Assembly: GCF_020829645.1 (NCBI RefSeq)
Contig: NZ_JAIVFS010000011.1
Coordinates: 1-64,000, forward strand
Source: Nostoc mirabile CHAB5784
GTDB taxonomy: Bacteria > Cyanobacteriota > Cyanobacteriia > Cyanobacteriales > Nostocaceae
Reading direction: 5' to 3'
DNA length: 64,000 nt
Shown one piece after another: positions 1-9,129 of this stretch. The notes under the pieces are model-generated. The model was not told the origin of the DNA, made no database searches, and saw nothing but the letters and a program-made list of their open reading frames with translations. The translations under genes and the position numbers were made by a program. Each line of letters begins with the position of its first letter. Position 1 is the stretch's first letter.

Positions 1-109
1 ATAAGTCTTGATTTCTCGTTTTGTGACATAGCTTTTTACCCCACTTCCATTCCTCTCCCCGAAGCGGAGAGAGGCTTTGAAACCCAGTTTTAGTTTTTCT
101 GTGGTTGTA

Positions 110-195
110 TGAAACCACCCTGCCTCCTGCTTGCGGGGAGGGGATTAAGGGGTGGGGTTCTTCGGGTTTAATAAGTAATCAAGCGGACATGATAT
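110..195 (+). repeat. Left-truncated copy of the ATATCATGTCCG element
   Basis: The right end CGGACATGATAT lies at 184-195. It is preceded by the same GC-rich core (cttgcggggagggg, ggggtggggttcttcggg) as the full copies at 10599-10745 and 51181-51316. No matching left terminal repeat is visible, so this copy has lost its left end. Confidence 0.6.
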
Positions 196-355
196 CAAAC
201 TCTTATTCCTCCGTGTCGCGCCAGTTGCTTCTCCCAAGGGGAGACGCTGCGCGAACAAGTCGGGGAACCCGCCCAACGCACTGGCTTCTCTGCGTCCTCT
301 GTGGTTCTATTTTCCGTTGCTTGTGCGTAAGTCCTGAAATACAGCGTCCTTGTTA

Positions 356-383
356 AATCCCCATAAATAAATTTATGGGGATT
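356..383. other. Perfect 13-bp-arm palindrome
   Basis: AATCCCCATAAAT at 356-368 and its exact reverse complement at 371-383 are separated by AA. It abuts the left target duplication of the MITE at 389-706. It could be a terminator-like hairpin or part of a dispersed repeat; no adjacent gene is identifiable. Confidence 0.6.
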
Positions 384-388
384 ATTTC

Positions 389-706
389 CCAATACGCTTG
401 GGTTAAGCCTAAAACTCTTTATCAAAGTCAAATTTTTAACGTAGACGCAAAGCGGTGAAGCAGCGCGGTCTTCTCCCAAGGGGAGACGATGCCGCGCATA
501 GCGCCGGCGGCAAGCGAGTCATCGAGCGTCTGGGGGTTTCCCCCATGAGCGACTGCTGTTAGCGCAGCGTTAGCGATAGCGCCGGCGGCAAGCGAGTCAT
601 CGAGCGTCGGTACGAGCGTCACCCGGAGGGCAAGCCGTCCGGCTACCGCTCCAGGCGCAGAGGAAACAGAGAGAAGAGAAAAAAATCCTTAACCCAAGCG
701 TATTGG
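389..706. mobile_element. MITE with 19-bp terminal inverted repeats and 8-bp target duplication
   Basis: CCAATACGCTTGGGTTAAG at 389-407 is exactly inverted at 688-706. The element is flanked by the direct repeat ATTATTTC at 381-388 and 707-714, as expected for a target-site duplication. The 318-bp interior encodes no transposase and contains palindromic repeats rich in gcgccggcggcaagcg. A related element with an 8-bp duplication lies at 13326-13465, and solo ends occur near 29450 and 62637. Confidence 0.85.
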
Positions 707-714
707 ATTATTTC

Positions 715-1132
715 CTGCCTCCTTAATTTTGACTTTTGACTTCCCCGAACGCGAATTTATGTTGAGCGGAGTCGAAACACAGCGTCTCCAAGAGTTGGGG
801 CTGACTTCCGCCTTGCGGTACTAGTTGCATATATTACCGCCTACTTAATCTTAGTGGAAGTAATTTTATCTGTTAATAAAAAATTATCAGGCTGTAAATC
901 TTCTAAAATTTACTTAAAATTACCAAAACTCTTGTTCATCCTTCTTAAGGCATATTAGTATAATTAAAGCCATCAAGCTATATGCTGCTGATTTATTTAA
1001 ATAATCTCATAGTGACTTCAATGAGCTATCAAGTGCAGTGACAGATGAATCCCTTACAGAAAGCGCTCTAAATCGACATTTTTTAGTAAAACGAGGGCAA
1101 GTTGTCATTCAACAAGAGTTAGGAACGATTTA
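715..1132. other. Intergenic stretch with solo repeat end and a possible coding remnant
   Basis: GTACTAG at 818-824 with upstream gacttttgactt is a solo right end of the CTAGTAC element family. Immediately before the kinase gene an open frame ends TAA at 1131-1133, overlapping the kinase ATG. Its last residues read LVKRGQVVIQQELGTI. It has no recognised domain and no clear start, and may be a leader or the remnant of an upstream gene. Confidence 0.4.
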
Positions 1133-3172
1133 ATGAATTTTTTAGTGTGTAACAATGAAGCAGCGAGGCTTGAGGCTCTGCGTCAGTACCAGATTCTCGA
1201 CACTCCACCAGAAGAAGCATTCGACGATCTAGCATTCTTAGCCGCACAGATTTGTAACACACCGATCGCCTTGATTAATCTAATTGACGCTAACCGTCAG
1301 TGGTTCAAAGCCAAGGTAGGGTTAGATGTACAGGAAATGCCACGAGATATTGGGTTCGGATCGATTTGTATGGAAAGTGGGGAAGTTTTAATTATTCCCG
1401 ATACATTAGCTGATGAACGATTTGCTACGAATCCTATAGTTACTTATGCTGGACTTGGCGTAAGATTTTATGCAGGTGTACCTTTGTTAGCACCAGGGGG
1501 AGAAGCGATCGGGACTCTGTGTATAGGCGATCGCGTACCACGCCAAATCAGTCCCAAACAGGTGGAAGCACTGCAAGCTTTTAGCCGCCTGGTAGTTAGA
1601 CAACTAGAAATCCGGCGGGAATTCGCTGAACTGGCAAGTATTAAACAGGAGTACAAGCAGGCACAAGAAGTATTGCTGGATATTGTCACTGATGCAATTG
1701 TCGTACAAGATTTGTCCAACAAAATTTTATTATGGAACAAAAATTCTGAGAAACTTTATGGCTGGAAGTCAGAAGAAGCCATAGGCAAGCAGTCAGATGA
1801 ACTTTGGTTCGCTGAACCTTTGCCGCAAAACCTAGAAATTTATCAGACTGTGTTAAAGGATAGATATTGGCAAGGTGAGTTACAGAAAAGTAGCAAATCT
1901 GGCAAAAAAGTCATCGTTAAAAGTCGTTGGGCGCTGATAAATGATGAACATTCTCAAGCCAAATCAATCCTTGTTGTTGATACTGATATTACCCAGAAAA
2001 AACAACTAGAACAAGAATTTTTACGTGCTCAACGCATAGAAAGTATAGGCACTCTTGCTAGTGGTATTGCTCACGATTTAAATAATGTGTTGTCACCAAT
2101 TTTGATGTCAGTGCATCTGCTCCAATCAAAAAGCTGCGATCAACAGATTAATCAGATGTTGTCAATAATAGAAAGCAATGCCAAACGTGGTACTGATTTG
2201 GTAAAGCAGGTGCTGTCATTTACTAGGGGAATTGAAGGCAATGTCCAAGGACAAGCCGCTACGCGCCAATGCACGGTTCTTCAAGTTAAACAACTGATTT
2301 TAGAAATGCAGCAAATTATCTCACAAACATTTCCCAAATCAATCGCAGTGTACACAGAAATTCAGGAGGACTTGTTACCTATTTGTGTCGATAGTACTCA
2401 ATTGCATCAGGTACTGATTAATTTGTGTCTGAATGCGCGGGATGCCATGCCTACAGGCGGAACTTTAACAATATCTGCCGAGAATATTTGGATTGATAAA
2501 ACTTATGCCAGTATGCATATAGAAGCTACAGTTGGTGCTTACATTGTTCTGACAGTTGCTGATACCGGGCTGGGAATCAACAGTGAAATATTAGATAGAA
2601 TTTTTGAACCATTTTTTACAACAAAAGAGTTGGGTAAAGGTACAGGACTTGGGTTATCAACAGTAATGAGAATTATTCAAGAACACAATGGTTTTATCAC
2701 TGTATCAAGTTTTGTAGGCAAGGGGACAAAGTTTAAGGTGTACTTACCAGCAGTTAATTAAGTTCCAATCCACTTGTTAGAAGATACGGAAATACCAACT
2801 GGCTCTGGAGAATGTATTTTGGTTGTAGATGATGAAGCTTCCATTCAGGAAATTACTAAAACATCGCTATAAAATTATAATTACACGGCAATGACTGCTG
2901 GTAATGGCATCGAAGCATTAGCAATTTATGCCCAGCATAAAGATAAAATTAGCGCCGCAATTATCGATATGATGATGTCCAATATGGATGGAGCAACTAC
3001 CATTCGGAGATTGCAAAATATCAATCCGTTATTGCCGATTATTATTGTTAGTGGACTGGCAACAAGTGAACAAGTACCAATCGACAAAATAGATGAACAT
3101 ACAGCCTTTTTACCCAAACCCTACACAACGCAAGAATTATTGAAAACCCTACATGGAGTTATTAGTCAATAG
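1133..3172 (+). pseudogene. GAF-PAS hybrid histidine kinase broken by two in-frame stop codons
   Basis: Sensor kinase that would pass phosphate from its own histidine to a C-terminal receiver. Residues about 15-165 are a GAF domain and 175-290 a PAS domain. The HisKA H-box has His314 in GIAHDLNNVLSP. The ATPase shows the N box (NLCLNARDAM), DTGLGI and GKGTGLGLS. The kinase part stops at TAA 2759-2761. The same frame continues without a shift through a linker and the receiver start ILVVDDE, meets a second TAA at 2870-2872, then resumes from ATG 2891 with the phosphoacceptor region IIDMMMSNMDG and the lysine in LPKPYT, ending at 3172. The ATG at 1133 overlaps an upstream stop (TAATG). The kinase half (1133-2761) may still be made alone. 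It would be intact only if both stops were read through or were assembly errors. Confidence 0.82.
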
Positions 3173-3590
3173 TATAATCTGCATTATCTAGACGATCGCA
3201 GTCATATCTACCTTTAATCTCTTGATTATAAAAGCTGCCAATTGAGTCAGAGGCATGTAAATCTGACCAAGTATCCTCGTCTACACCTAAGTACTGATAA
3301 ACGGCTCCACTTTGAAACTCAACTTGCAAAATGTGTTCGTCGCGATCGTAGCCTACAGCGATCGCCATTGATGAGCTAACTGGTAACATAGCAATTGGTT
3401 CTTCTTTAAAGGGTAGCGCAGGCGTTTGGGCAATCGCCTCGTTCAGTTCTTGCAATCCTTCATAAGCTTGTACTGGCGCTGGAATTTCCAAAAACTCTAG
3501 TTCGTCGCCTCGATCTAGCAACAACTGCAAATATCCATCAGAGTGAGCGATCGCAACTAAACTGCTCAAGTCTACCTTAGATAGCTTCAT
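3162..3590 (-). CDS. KTSC domain-containing protein
   Basis: A 142-residue protein. Its C-terminal half carries the KTSC-type pattern: VSSSMAIAVGYD, then VEFQSGAVYQYLGV, then ASDSIGSFYNQEI. The family is small and of unknown biochemical role, often linked to RNA or translation domains. The N-terminal 70 residues are acidic and unassigned. The gene converges on the kinase and overlaps its receiver end by 11 bp. A 10-bp-arm palindrome lies about 60 bp upstream of its start. Confidence 0.75.
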   Translation of the reverse strand: MKLSKVDLSSLVAIAHSDGYLQLLLDRGDELEFLEIPAPVQAYEGLQELNEAIAQTPALPFKEEPIAMLPVSSSMAIAVGYDRDEHILQVEFQSGAVYQYLGVDEDTWSDLHASDSIGSFYNQEIKGRYDCDRLDNADYTID

Positions 3591-4091
3591 TTATTTTGTA
3601 CTCTCTTGTTGGCGTAGTCGGGTGTTTAAAGTTTTATGCAACACGTAAGTAGTTTATTAGTACAAATATACTAATAAAGCATTTCGCTGTCAAGTTTTTT
3701 CTACCTAGAGAGAATTTACTGATCCCAACTGTATTACTCTAAGTAAGTTGGCACAATAAAACCCTTTTTTCCCCCTGCCCCCTTCCCTGCCTTATCCCAA
3801 CAATAATTATTTACGCCGACCTACTTATTGGCTTGCGACCAAAGGTATAAAAAATTGTGACATCGTTCCAAATGCCTTGTTCCTTTTAGAGCTAGTCGTC
3901 CAATTTTAGATTTTGGATTTTAGATTTTGGATTGATTCCATAAAGAAAAAGGTCAAACCAATTATTCAAGTTTAATAATCCTCAAAAAAAGCATTAATAT
4001 CATCTATTAAGATAAGATGGAGCGATTACAAAATTCGTTCAACTGATTGGACTGAACATCCAACCACTGCACCTGTCATCAAACAAGAAGA
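3591..4091. other. Intergenic region with palindrome and short tandem repeats
   Basis: Both flanking genes read outward from this spacer. It holds the palindrome at 3653-3678 and a short repeat alternating ttttagatt and ttttggatt near 3902-3931. No further gene is visible. Confidence 0.6.
3653..3678. promoter_or_regulatory. Palindrome upstream of the KTSC gene, possible operator
   Basis: TTTATTAGTA at 3653-3662 is exactly inverted as TACTAATAAA at 3669-3678 with a 6-nt spacer. It lies 63 bp upstream of the KTSC start on the minus strand, so an operator role is plausible. It has no T-run, so a terminator is less likely. Confidence 0.4.
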
Positions 4092-5063
4092 ATGATGCAA
4101 GCAATAAATCATCGCTTGATTGAGACTAACGGCATCAAAATGCATATTGCTGAACAAGGTCGAGGAAACCTTGTAATCCTATGTCATGGGTTTCCAGAAT
4201 GCTGGTACTCTTGGCGACATCAGCTTGTAGCCCTTGCAGAAGCTGGATTCCACGTTGTTGCGCCCGATATACGTGGTTACGGGCAAACCGACCAACCAGA
4301 GTCAGTTGAGGCATATAATATACTGGAGCTAACTAGCGATATCGTTGGGCTAGTTCATGCTCTCGATCAAGAACAAGCCATCATCGTCGGGCACGATCAA
4401 GGTGCAACTTTAGCTTGGCATTGTGCGTTGTTACGTCCAGATTTGTTTAAAGCGATCGCTTTACTAAGTGTCCCTTATCGCGCTAGAGCCTGGGAAAGTA
4501 GACCGCCAACAGAAATGCTAAAACGGATGTCGGGTGAGCAACAGTTTTATATGTTGTATTTCCAGGAACCTGGTAAAGCGGAGGCAGAACTAGAAGCTAA
4601 CGTTCGTAAGTCTCTTCGGATGATGCTCTATTCTGCCGCCGGAGATGCACCTCCTGAAGAAAGATGGCAGTTTCTGTTCGACAAATCAGAAAAATTTCTA
4701 GACACTTTAACAGAACCAGAGCAGCTTCCGAGTTGGTTGAGCGAGCAAGACCTTGATTTTTTCACCCAAGAGTTTGAGCGAACCGGATTTCGAGGCGGGT
4801 TAGCTCGATATCGAAACCTGGACAGAGATTGGGAACTCACGCGCTTTTTGAGTGGCGCAAAGCTCCAACAACCTGCTTTGTTTGTTGGGGGAGAGTTCGA
4901 TGCAGTTGTGACCAGAAATCGAGAACTCGTCAACAATTTAGAAAAAACAGTGCCGAACTTGAGAAAAAAGGTATTGCTGCCAAACGCCGGACATTGGATT
5001 CAGCAGGAACAACCTGCTGAGATTAATCGGTTGCTGATCGAGTTTTTAACGAACCCGGCATAA
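4092..5063 (+). CDS. Alpha/beta hydrolase, epoxide hydrolase type
   Basis: A 323-residue alpha/beta hydrolase of the soluble epoxide hydrolase type, which opens epoxides through an ester on an aspartate. The oxyanion motif HGFP is at 32-35. The nucleophile is Asp102 in VGHDQG, where lipases have serine. The acid is probably Asp270 in GEFD and the base His301 in NAGHW. Tyr153/156 and Tyr240 in the lid could be the epoxide-polarising tyrosines. Haloalkane dehalogenases share the Asp nucleophile, but HGFPE and the lid tyrosines favour epoxide hydrolase. The start is one of two consecutive ATG codons after AAGAAG. It is a lone gene, convergent with leuA. Confidence 0.85.
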   Translation: MMQAINHRLIETNGIKMHIAEQGRGNLVILCHGFPECWYSWRHQLVALAEAGFHVVAPDIRGYGQTDQPESVEAYNILELTSDIVGLVHALDQEQAIIVGHDQGATLAWHCALLRPDLFKAIALLSVPYRARAWESRPPTEMLKRMSGEQQFYMLYFQEPGKAEAELEANVRKSLRMMLYSAAGDAPPEERWQFLFDKSEKFLDTLTEPEQLPSWLSEQDLDFFTQEFERTGFRGGLARYRNLDRDWELTRFLSGAKLQQPALFVGGEFDAVVTRNRELVNNLEKTVPNLRKKVLLPNAGHWIQQEQPAEINRLLIEFLTNPA

Positions 5064-5095
5064 CCAGTCTCTTGCAGCAGGCAAAGTTCCTTCGT

Positions 5096-6715
5096 CTATC
5101 GTTTAAGTTCTTTCGCAGCCGCTACTGGTGTTTGACTCTGGGTTTGTAAGTAACGATAAAGCCGATTCAATGCGTTTATATACGCGTAAGCTGCTGCCAC
5201 CACAATATCGGTATCAGATGCTTGCCCAGAAAATATCCGCTCTTGATGCCCTATCCGAACTGTAACAGTTCCTAATGCATCAATCCCGCCAGTCACAGAT
5301 TGGACGGAAAATTCAATTAGTTGATTGGAAATCTGCACCAATCGATTGATTGCTTGATACACCGCATCCACTGGGCCAGTGCCTACACTCGCATCTGTGA
5401 GGATTTTACCTTCAGGGGTAACAATTGTAATGGTTGCAGTTGGGCAAGTGCAGTCACCGCATATCACCTGGACGTGTTCGATTTGAAAGCCGCTTTCTAC
5501 TTGAATCTGCGTTTCATCTCGGACGATCGCTTCTAAATCCCAATCTGAGATTTCTTTTTTCTTATCGGCGACTTCTTTGAATCGATTGAAGGCTTTGTTC
5601 AAGTCTGCTTCGTTCAATTCAAAGCCCAACTCCTTAAGCCTGGTACGGAAAGCATTTCTTCCAGAGTGCTTGCCCAAAACAATGCGATTTTCTGGCAAAC
5701 CGATCGCAGCAGCTTCCATAATTTCATAAGTCTGGCGGTGTTTGATGATCCCATCTTGGTGAATACCAGACTCATGGGCGAAAGCGTTTGCTCCCACGAT
5801 CGCCTTATTGGGCTGAATCAGCATTCCGGTTAATTGGGAAACCAAGGATGAGGTTTTATAAATCTCCTGAGTCTTAATATTAGTCAGAGGTGTATCGCCA
5901 TCAACCGGACGACCAAAGTAAGGATTGAAAAATGGTTTGCGAACCTGCAACGCCATCACAATTTCTTCTAATGCTGCATTACCTGCTCGTTCCCCAATGC
6001 CATTAATGGTACATTCCACCTGACGCACGCCATATTCAATTGCTGCCAAAGCGTTAGCTGTCGCCAAACCCAAATCATTTTGGGTGTGAATGGAAAGAAT
6101 CACCCCATCGATATTAGGAACATGTTCTCGAATTCCCTGAATCAGAGTTCCGATTTCTTTGGGTGTGCAGTAACCAACGGTATCAGGAATATTAATTGTA
6201 GTTGCACCTGCTGCGATCGCTCTTTCCAAAACTTCATAAAGAAACTCTGGCTCAGTGCGGCTAGCATCCATTGGTGAAAATTCTACATCATCTACAAACG
6301 ACTTAGCATAAGCAACCATTTCTGATGCGATCGCTAATACTTCGCTGCGAGACTTTTTCAACTGATATTTCAGATGAATATCAGAGGTAGAAATCATTGT
6401 GTGGATTCTGGGACGAGCCGCTCCCTTCAAAGCTTCGGCGGCGGCGTGAATATCTTGGCGAATGGCTCTAGCTAAACTGCAAATGATTGGCCCACCGGGT
6501 ATGCCGACTTGTTCAGCAATGGTTTTAACAGCTTGAAAATCTCCCGGACTAGCAACGGCAAAACCTGCTTCAATCACATCGACACCAAGGAGAGCTAGTT
6601 GATGAGCGATCGCCAGCTTTTCTTCTACATTCAGGGTTGCGCCCGGTGACTGTTCGCCATCCCGTAGCGTGGTGTCGAAGATGATAACTCGGTCTGGTTG
6701 AGATGCGATGCTCAT
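5096..6715 (-). CDS. leuA: 2-isopropylmalate synthase-like protein, divergent paralogue
   Basis: Condenses acetyl-CoA with a 2-oxo acid; in the canonical case this is the first step of leucine synthesis. I place the start at ATG 6715 (MSIASQPDR), behind GGGAGA; a 27-residue upstream extension would run through the operator region. Over 539 residues it has the LeuA barrel with [10 protein letters not shown] (metal ligand Asp14) and NGIGERAGN, and a C-terminal regulatory domain after about residue 420. The usual metal-binding HxHND motif reads H210-T-Q-N-D, so the second histidine is glutamine. It is divergent from a GntR-type regulator with twin palindromes in between. The altered motif and private regulator suggest a paralogue that may use another 2-oxo acid, for example a benzylmalate or homocitrate synthase-like role, rather than the housekeeping LeuA. 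Confidence 0.85.
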   Translation of the reverse strand: MSIASQPDRVIIFDTTLRDGEQSPGATLNVEEKLAIAHQLALLGVDVIEAGFAVASPGDFQAVKTIAEQVGIPGGPIICSLARAIRQDIHAAAEALKGAARPRIHTMISTSDIHLKYQLKKSRSEVLAIASEMVAYAKSFVDDVEFSPMDASRTEPEFLYEVLERAIAAGATTINIPDTVGYCTPKEIGTLIQGIREHVPNIDGVILSIHTQNDLGLATANALAAIEYGVRQVECTINGIGERAGNAALEEIVMALQVRKPFFNPYFGRPVDGDTPLTNIKTQEIYKTSSLVSQLTGMLIQPNKAIVGANAFAHESGIHQDGIIKHRQTYEIMEAAAIGLPENRIVLGKHSGRNAFRTRLKELGFELNEADLNKAFNRFKEVADKKKEISDWDLEAIVRDETQIQVESGFQIEHVQVICGDCTCPTATITIVTPEGKILTDASVGTGPVDAVYQAINRLVQISNQLIEFSVQSVTGGIDALGTVTVRIGHQERIFSGQASDTDIVVAAAYAYINALNRLYRYLQTQSQTPVAAAKELKR

Positions 6716-6764
6716 AATTGTCTCCCGTGGTATTGAAGGGATGTTTAAAAAACTTACTTTGGAT

Positions 6765-6796
6765 ATTGTATACAATTTTTCTGATTTTGTATACAA
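6765..6796. promoter_or_regulatory. Twin GntR-type operators between leuA and its regulator
   Basis: The 10-bp palindrome TTGTATACAA occurs twice, at 6766-6775 and 6787-6796, with centres 21 bp apart (two helical turns). The first extends to ATTGTATACAAT. Sites of this form are typical of FCD-type GntR regulators. They sit between the two divergent starts (6715 and 6805), so they could control both genes. Confidence 0.75.
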
Positions 6797-6804
6797 TATA
6801 AAAT

Positions 6805-7485
6805 ATGAACTTAAATGACCTAGCAGCGAATGTGCTGCAACAACAACGCAGTACCCCAGATTTAATTGCCGATGCTTTGCGGGAAGCGATTCTTTGCGGT
6901 ATATTTCAGGAAGGACAATCCCTGAGACAGGATGAAATCGCCACTCAGTTTGGAGTCAGTCGTATTCCCGTGCGTGAAGCGCTCAAGCAGTTAGAAGCAG
7001 AAGGATTGGTGACACTGCATTTAAATCGTGGTGCGATCGTATCGGTGTTGACAGCACAAGAGGCGCAAGAAATCTGTGAAATTCGCAGCGCCTTGGAAGT
7101 GAAAGCGATGCAGTTGGCAATACCCAAGTTCAGGGAAACAGATATAGAAAAAGCTGCTGTGATTCTGGAAGCGACAGATCAAGCAACTGATGCAGGTGTG
7201 TTGGCGAAACTCAACTGGGAATTTCATGCGACACTGTACGCCACTGCTGAACGTCCCCGGTTGCTGACAATGATTAAAACTTTACACGTTAATTGCGATC
7301 GCTATGTCCGCGTACAATTAGCGCAGATGGATTATCAGGAGCGATCGCAAAAAGAACACTATCAACTCTTAGATGCTTGTCAAAAGCAGGATACAAAAAC
7401 TGCTGTCAGGTTACTAAAACGACACATTGAGACCGCAGGAGAACAGCTAATTGCATACTTGCAGCAAATTGCTCAGAAACGCTGA
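6805..7485 (+). CDS. GntR family transcriptional regulator, FadR/FCD subfamily
   Basis: A 226-residue regulator. Residues 15-80 form the GntR winged helix: [13 protein letters not shown], then [30 protein letters not shown] split by the usual recognition helix. Residues 90-215 are an all-helical FCD effector domain with the metal-ligand pattern of acidic and His residues ([25 protein letters not shown]). FCD domains usually sense small organic acids. It is divergent from leuA, and its ATG lies 8 bp after the second operator palindrome, so autorepression is likely. The ligand may be the substrate or product of the neighbouring synthase. Confidence 0.88.
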   Translation: MNLNDLAANVLQQQRSTPDLIADALREAILCGIFQEGQSLRQDEIATQFGVSRIPVREALKQLEAEGLVTLHLNRGAIVSVLTAQEAQEICEIRSALEVKAMQLAIPKFRETDIEKAAVILEATDQATDAGVLAKLNWEFHATLYATAERPRLLTMIKTLHVNCDRYVRVQLAQMDYQERSQKEHYQLLDACQKQDTKTAVRLLKRHIETAGEQLIAYLQQIAQKR

Positions 7486-7499
7486 TTATTTAATGATTT

Positions 7500-7640
7500 A
7501 GCAGAACAGACTAAACGCGAAAATTACACTATCCTGTTCAACAAACCTCTCCCTAAGTTCAACTCTATCCCTCTCCGCCTCGGAGAGGGACGGTTTTACG
7601 TAGTAAAACCAGGGAGAGGTCTTTTTAAGTTGTTCAGAAA
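7500..7640. repeat. Palindromic intergenic repeat
   Basis: CCTCTCC and GGAGAGG runs at about 7543-7619 form a hairpin around ctccgcctcggagaggg and an internal ttttacgtagtaaaa palindrome. It belongs to the same family as the hairpin at 52-74. The minus-strand open frame across it is a shadow. Confidence 0.5.
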
Positions 7641-7657
7641 AATAAGTAGGATCGTCC

Positions 7658-8101
7658 ATGAAAAAACTGATCCAGCGTATTAAAAGATTGCTGCAACGTA
7701 TCTTCAAGAGGTTTGCATCCAATTTTCAGCAAACATCGCCCTTAATAAATTCTCACCCCTTAGAAACTTCTATCAAGAGTGTTTCTCCCCGATGGGAGTC
7801 TGGTTTGGTGCTTGTGTGTTCACAATGTGCAAACGAGCGCTCAAATAGTTTTCATCCAACTAGTAGAAGCTCAACAGCTTCCGAAGACTTAGAGAATTGG
7901 TTAAAATCTCGTTTAAAATTTGAGGGATTATGGGGAAAATTTCGGGTTGTTAGCACCAGTTGTTTAGGGATTTGTCCAAAATCTGGCATTACTGTCGTTA
8001 TTGTAAGTAATGGAAGTGGCGGTAATAGTCCATGCTTAATTGTAAATCCTCACAGCGATCGCGAACTTCTCTACTCACGCATAAAACAGAATAAAGAATG
8101 A
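7658..8101 (+). CDS. Thioredoxin-like (2Fe-2S) ferredoxin domain protein
   Basis: A 147-residue protein. After a basic N-terminal stretch of about 45 residues it has LVLVCSQCANERS and, 55 residues later, STSCLGICPKSGITVVI. The paired cysteines (CxxC, CxxxC) and the fold pattern match the thioredoxin-like 2Fe-2S ferredoxin family, related to NuoE-type and Shethna-type clusters. The final half ends with a LIVNP strand and a helix. Its electron partner cannot be inferred from neighbours. The basic N-terminus is unusual and may be a later extension. Confidence 0.7.
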   Translation: MKKLIQRIKRLLQRIFKRFASNFQQTSPLINSHPLETSIKSVSPRWESGLVLVCSQCANERSNSFHPTSRSSTASEDLENWLKSRLKFEGLWGKFRVVSTSCLGICPKSGITVVIVSNGSGGNSPCLIVNPHSDRELLYSRIKQNKE

Positions 8102-8407
8102 TTTTGCAGCTTTGTCAAAGCTTAGATTAGGATATTTTTTCATTAAATTATTGAATGTCAAACTGTGTTTTATATTGCACTATGGTCTGATTTCGCGCTG
8201 TTTGAGGTTGCGTTGAGAGAGGAGGCGGAGTACTTGAAGTGCAAGGTTAATAGCCCAACTCCACGCTTAGTTAACTAAAACCCTTTATCAGTCGTCTTGA
8301 GACGACTTTAGCTATTAGCCTCAGAATTCATTCTGAGGCGGTTGTTGAAACTGGTGCAAGATATTTAGTTGTAACCCAAACCAATGGCTACAACCCGACT
8401 ATAACTT
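8102..8407. other. Intergenic region with hairpin repeat
   Basis: Contains gtcttgagacgac and the palindrome cctcagaattcattctgagg near 8320-8340, also present near 26550-26570 in reverse orientation. It is a dispersed Nostoc-type hairpin repeat; no gene is seen. Confidence 0.55.
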
Positions 8408-8944
8408 TTACGCCAACCGCAGATAAGGACACTTTTGCAAGAATGTAGCTGCCTTATTGTGGGCATCCAGGTTACCAATATGTGCTGGCGTAGGTCGAAT
8501 AATGCCACCAAATAAGTCATCTAACCCGTAGGGAGTAAAAAATTGCCATTGACCTTGTGCATCTAGCCGAACTCCTACAGCAGTAGCAGTGTGCAGCCAA
8601 TCTGTGATGCCATCCTCCGTACTAGTGTAGGGTCTGCTACCAAGTCGCCAACGAGCAAAACTAGCTTGATTTTTTATATCAAACTGTTCATGAGGAAATT
8701 GTTCTGTGAGAGTCGCCTTTGCTACTAGTTCTTGAGAACGGTTCCCCTCTATATCAAAGAATGCAATATCAAAATCTTTAATACCTAATTTACACTCATT
8801 GCCAAAAATTGAAGACCAAACAGTGTTTCGGACTGCACCCCCAGCTAACCACCAATTAGGTAAATTTAGTTGAGCGATCGCTCTTAATACTGTATCAATA
8901 GGTGTATCAGCTAAAATCATTTGTAGACTAGTGTTACTATTCAT
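8408..8944 (-). CDS. Nucleotidyltransferase family protein (DUF925 type)
   Basis: A 178-residue protein with the nucleotidyltransferase-fold pattern LAGGAVRNTVW at about 33-43 and the acidic pair in IKDFDIAFFD at 56-65, typical of the bacterial COG3575-type family. Substrates are unknown for this family. The chain ends TFLQKCPYLRLA, close to the usual family end. It is flanked by repeats and has no operon partner; the next gene is divergent. Confidence 0.75.
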   Translation of the reverse strand: MNSNTSLQMILADTPIDTVLRAIAQLNLPNWWLAGGAVRNTVWSSIFGNECKLGIKDFDIAFFDIEGNRSQELVAKATLTEQFPHEQFDIKNQASFARWRLGSRPYTSTEDGITDWLHTATAVGVRLDAQGQWQFFTPYGLDDLFGGIIRPTPAHIGNLDAHNKAATFLQKCPYLRLA

Positions 8945-9129
8945 ATCAAATTCCTGGGATTATCAACTAGAAGGTGAAAATATTATTCACATCTCATTAA
9001 GCTTACGGTCTTGATAGTCTTACGGTGACACTTGGCAGTTCAAGGTTTATTAGGGTAACTGCTGAAGTCATAGTATAAAGAGAACAGGGTTTTACGGAAG
9101 GTTAAATTGTGAATTTATAACTTTTATTT

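Larger units (their letters stand above)
1..388. other. Gene-free repeat-rich stretch
   Basis: No convincing gene. It contains a hairpin of the CCTCTC...GAGAGG type near 52-74, a right-end copy of the ATATCATGTCCG element (ending at 195), and the solo end TGCGTAAGTCCT near 324-336 that matches MITE ends elsewhere in the window. The short open frames here overlap these repeats and have no family signature. Confidence 0.6.

Noticed and set aside
8310..8345. Terminator between the ferredoxin-like and nucleotidyltransferase genes
   Set aside because: The hairpin is a dispersed repeat also found near 26550 and lacks a T-run.
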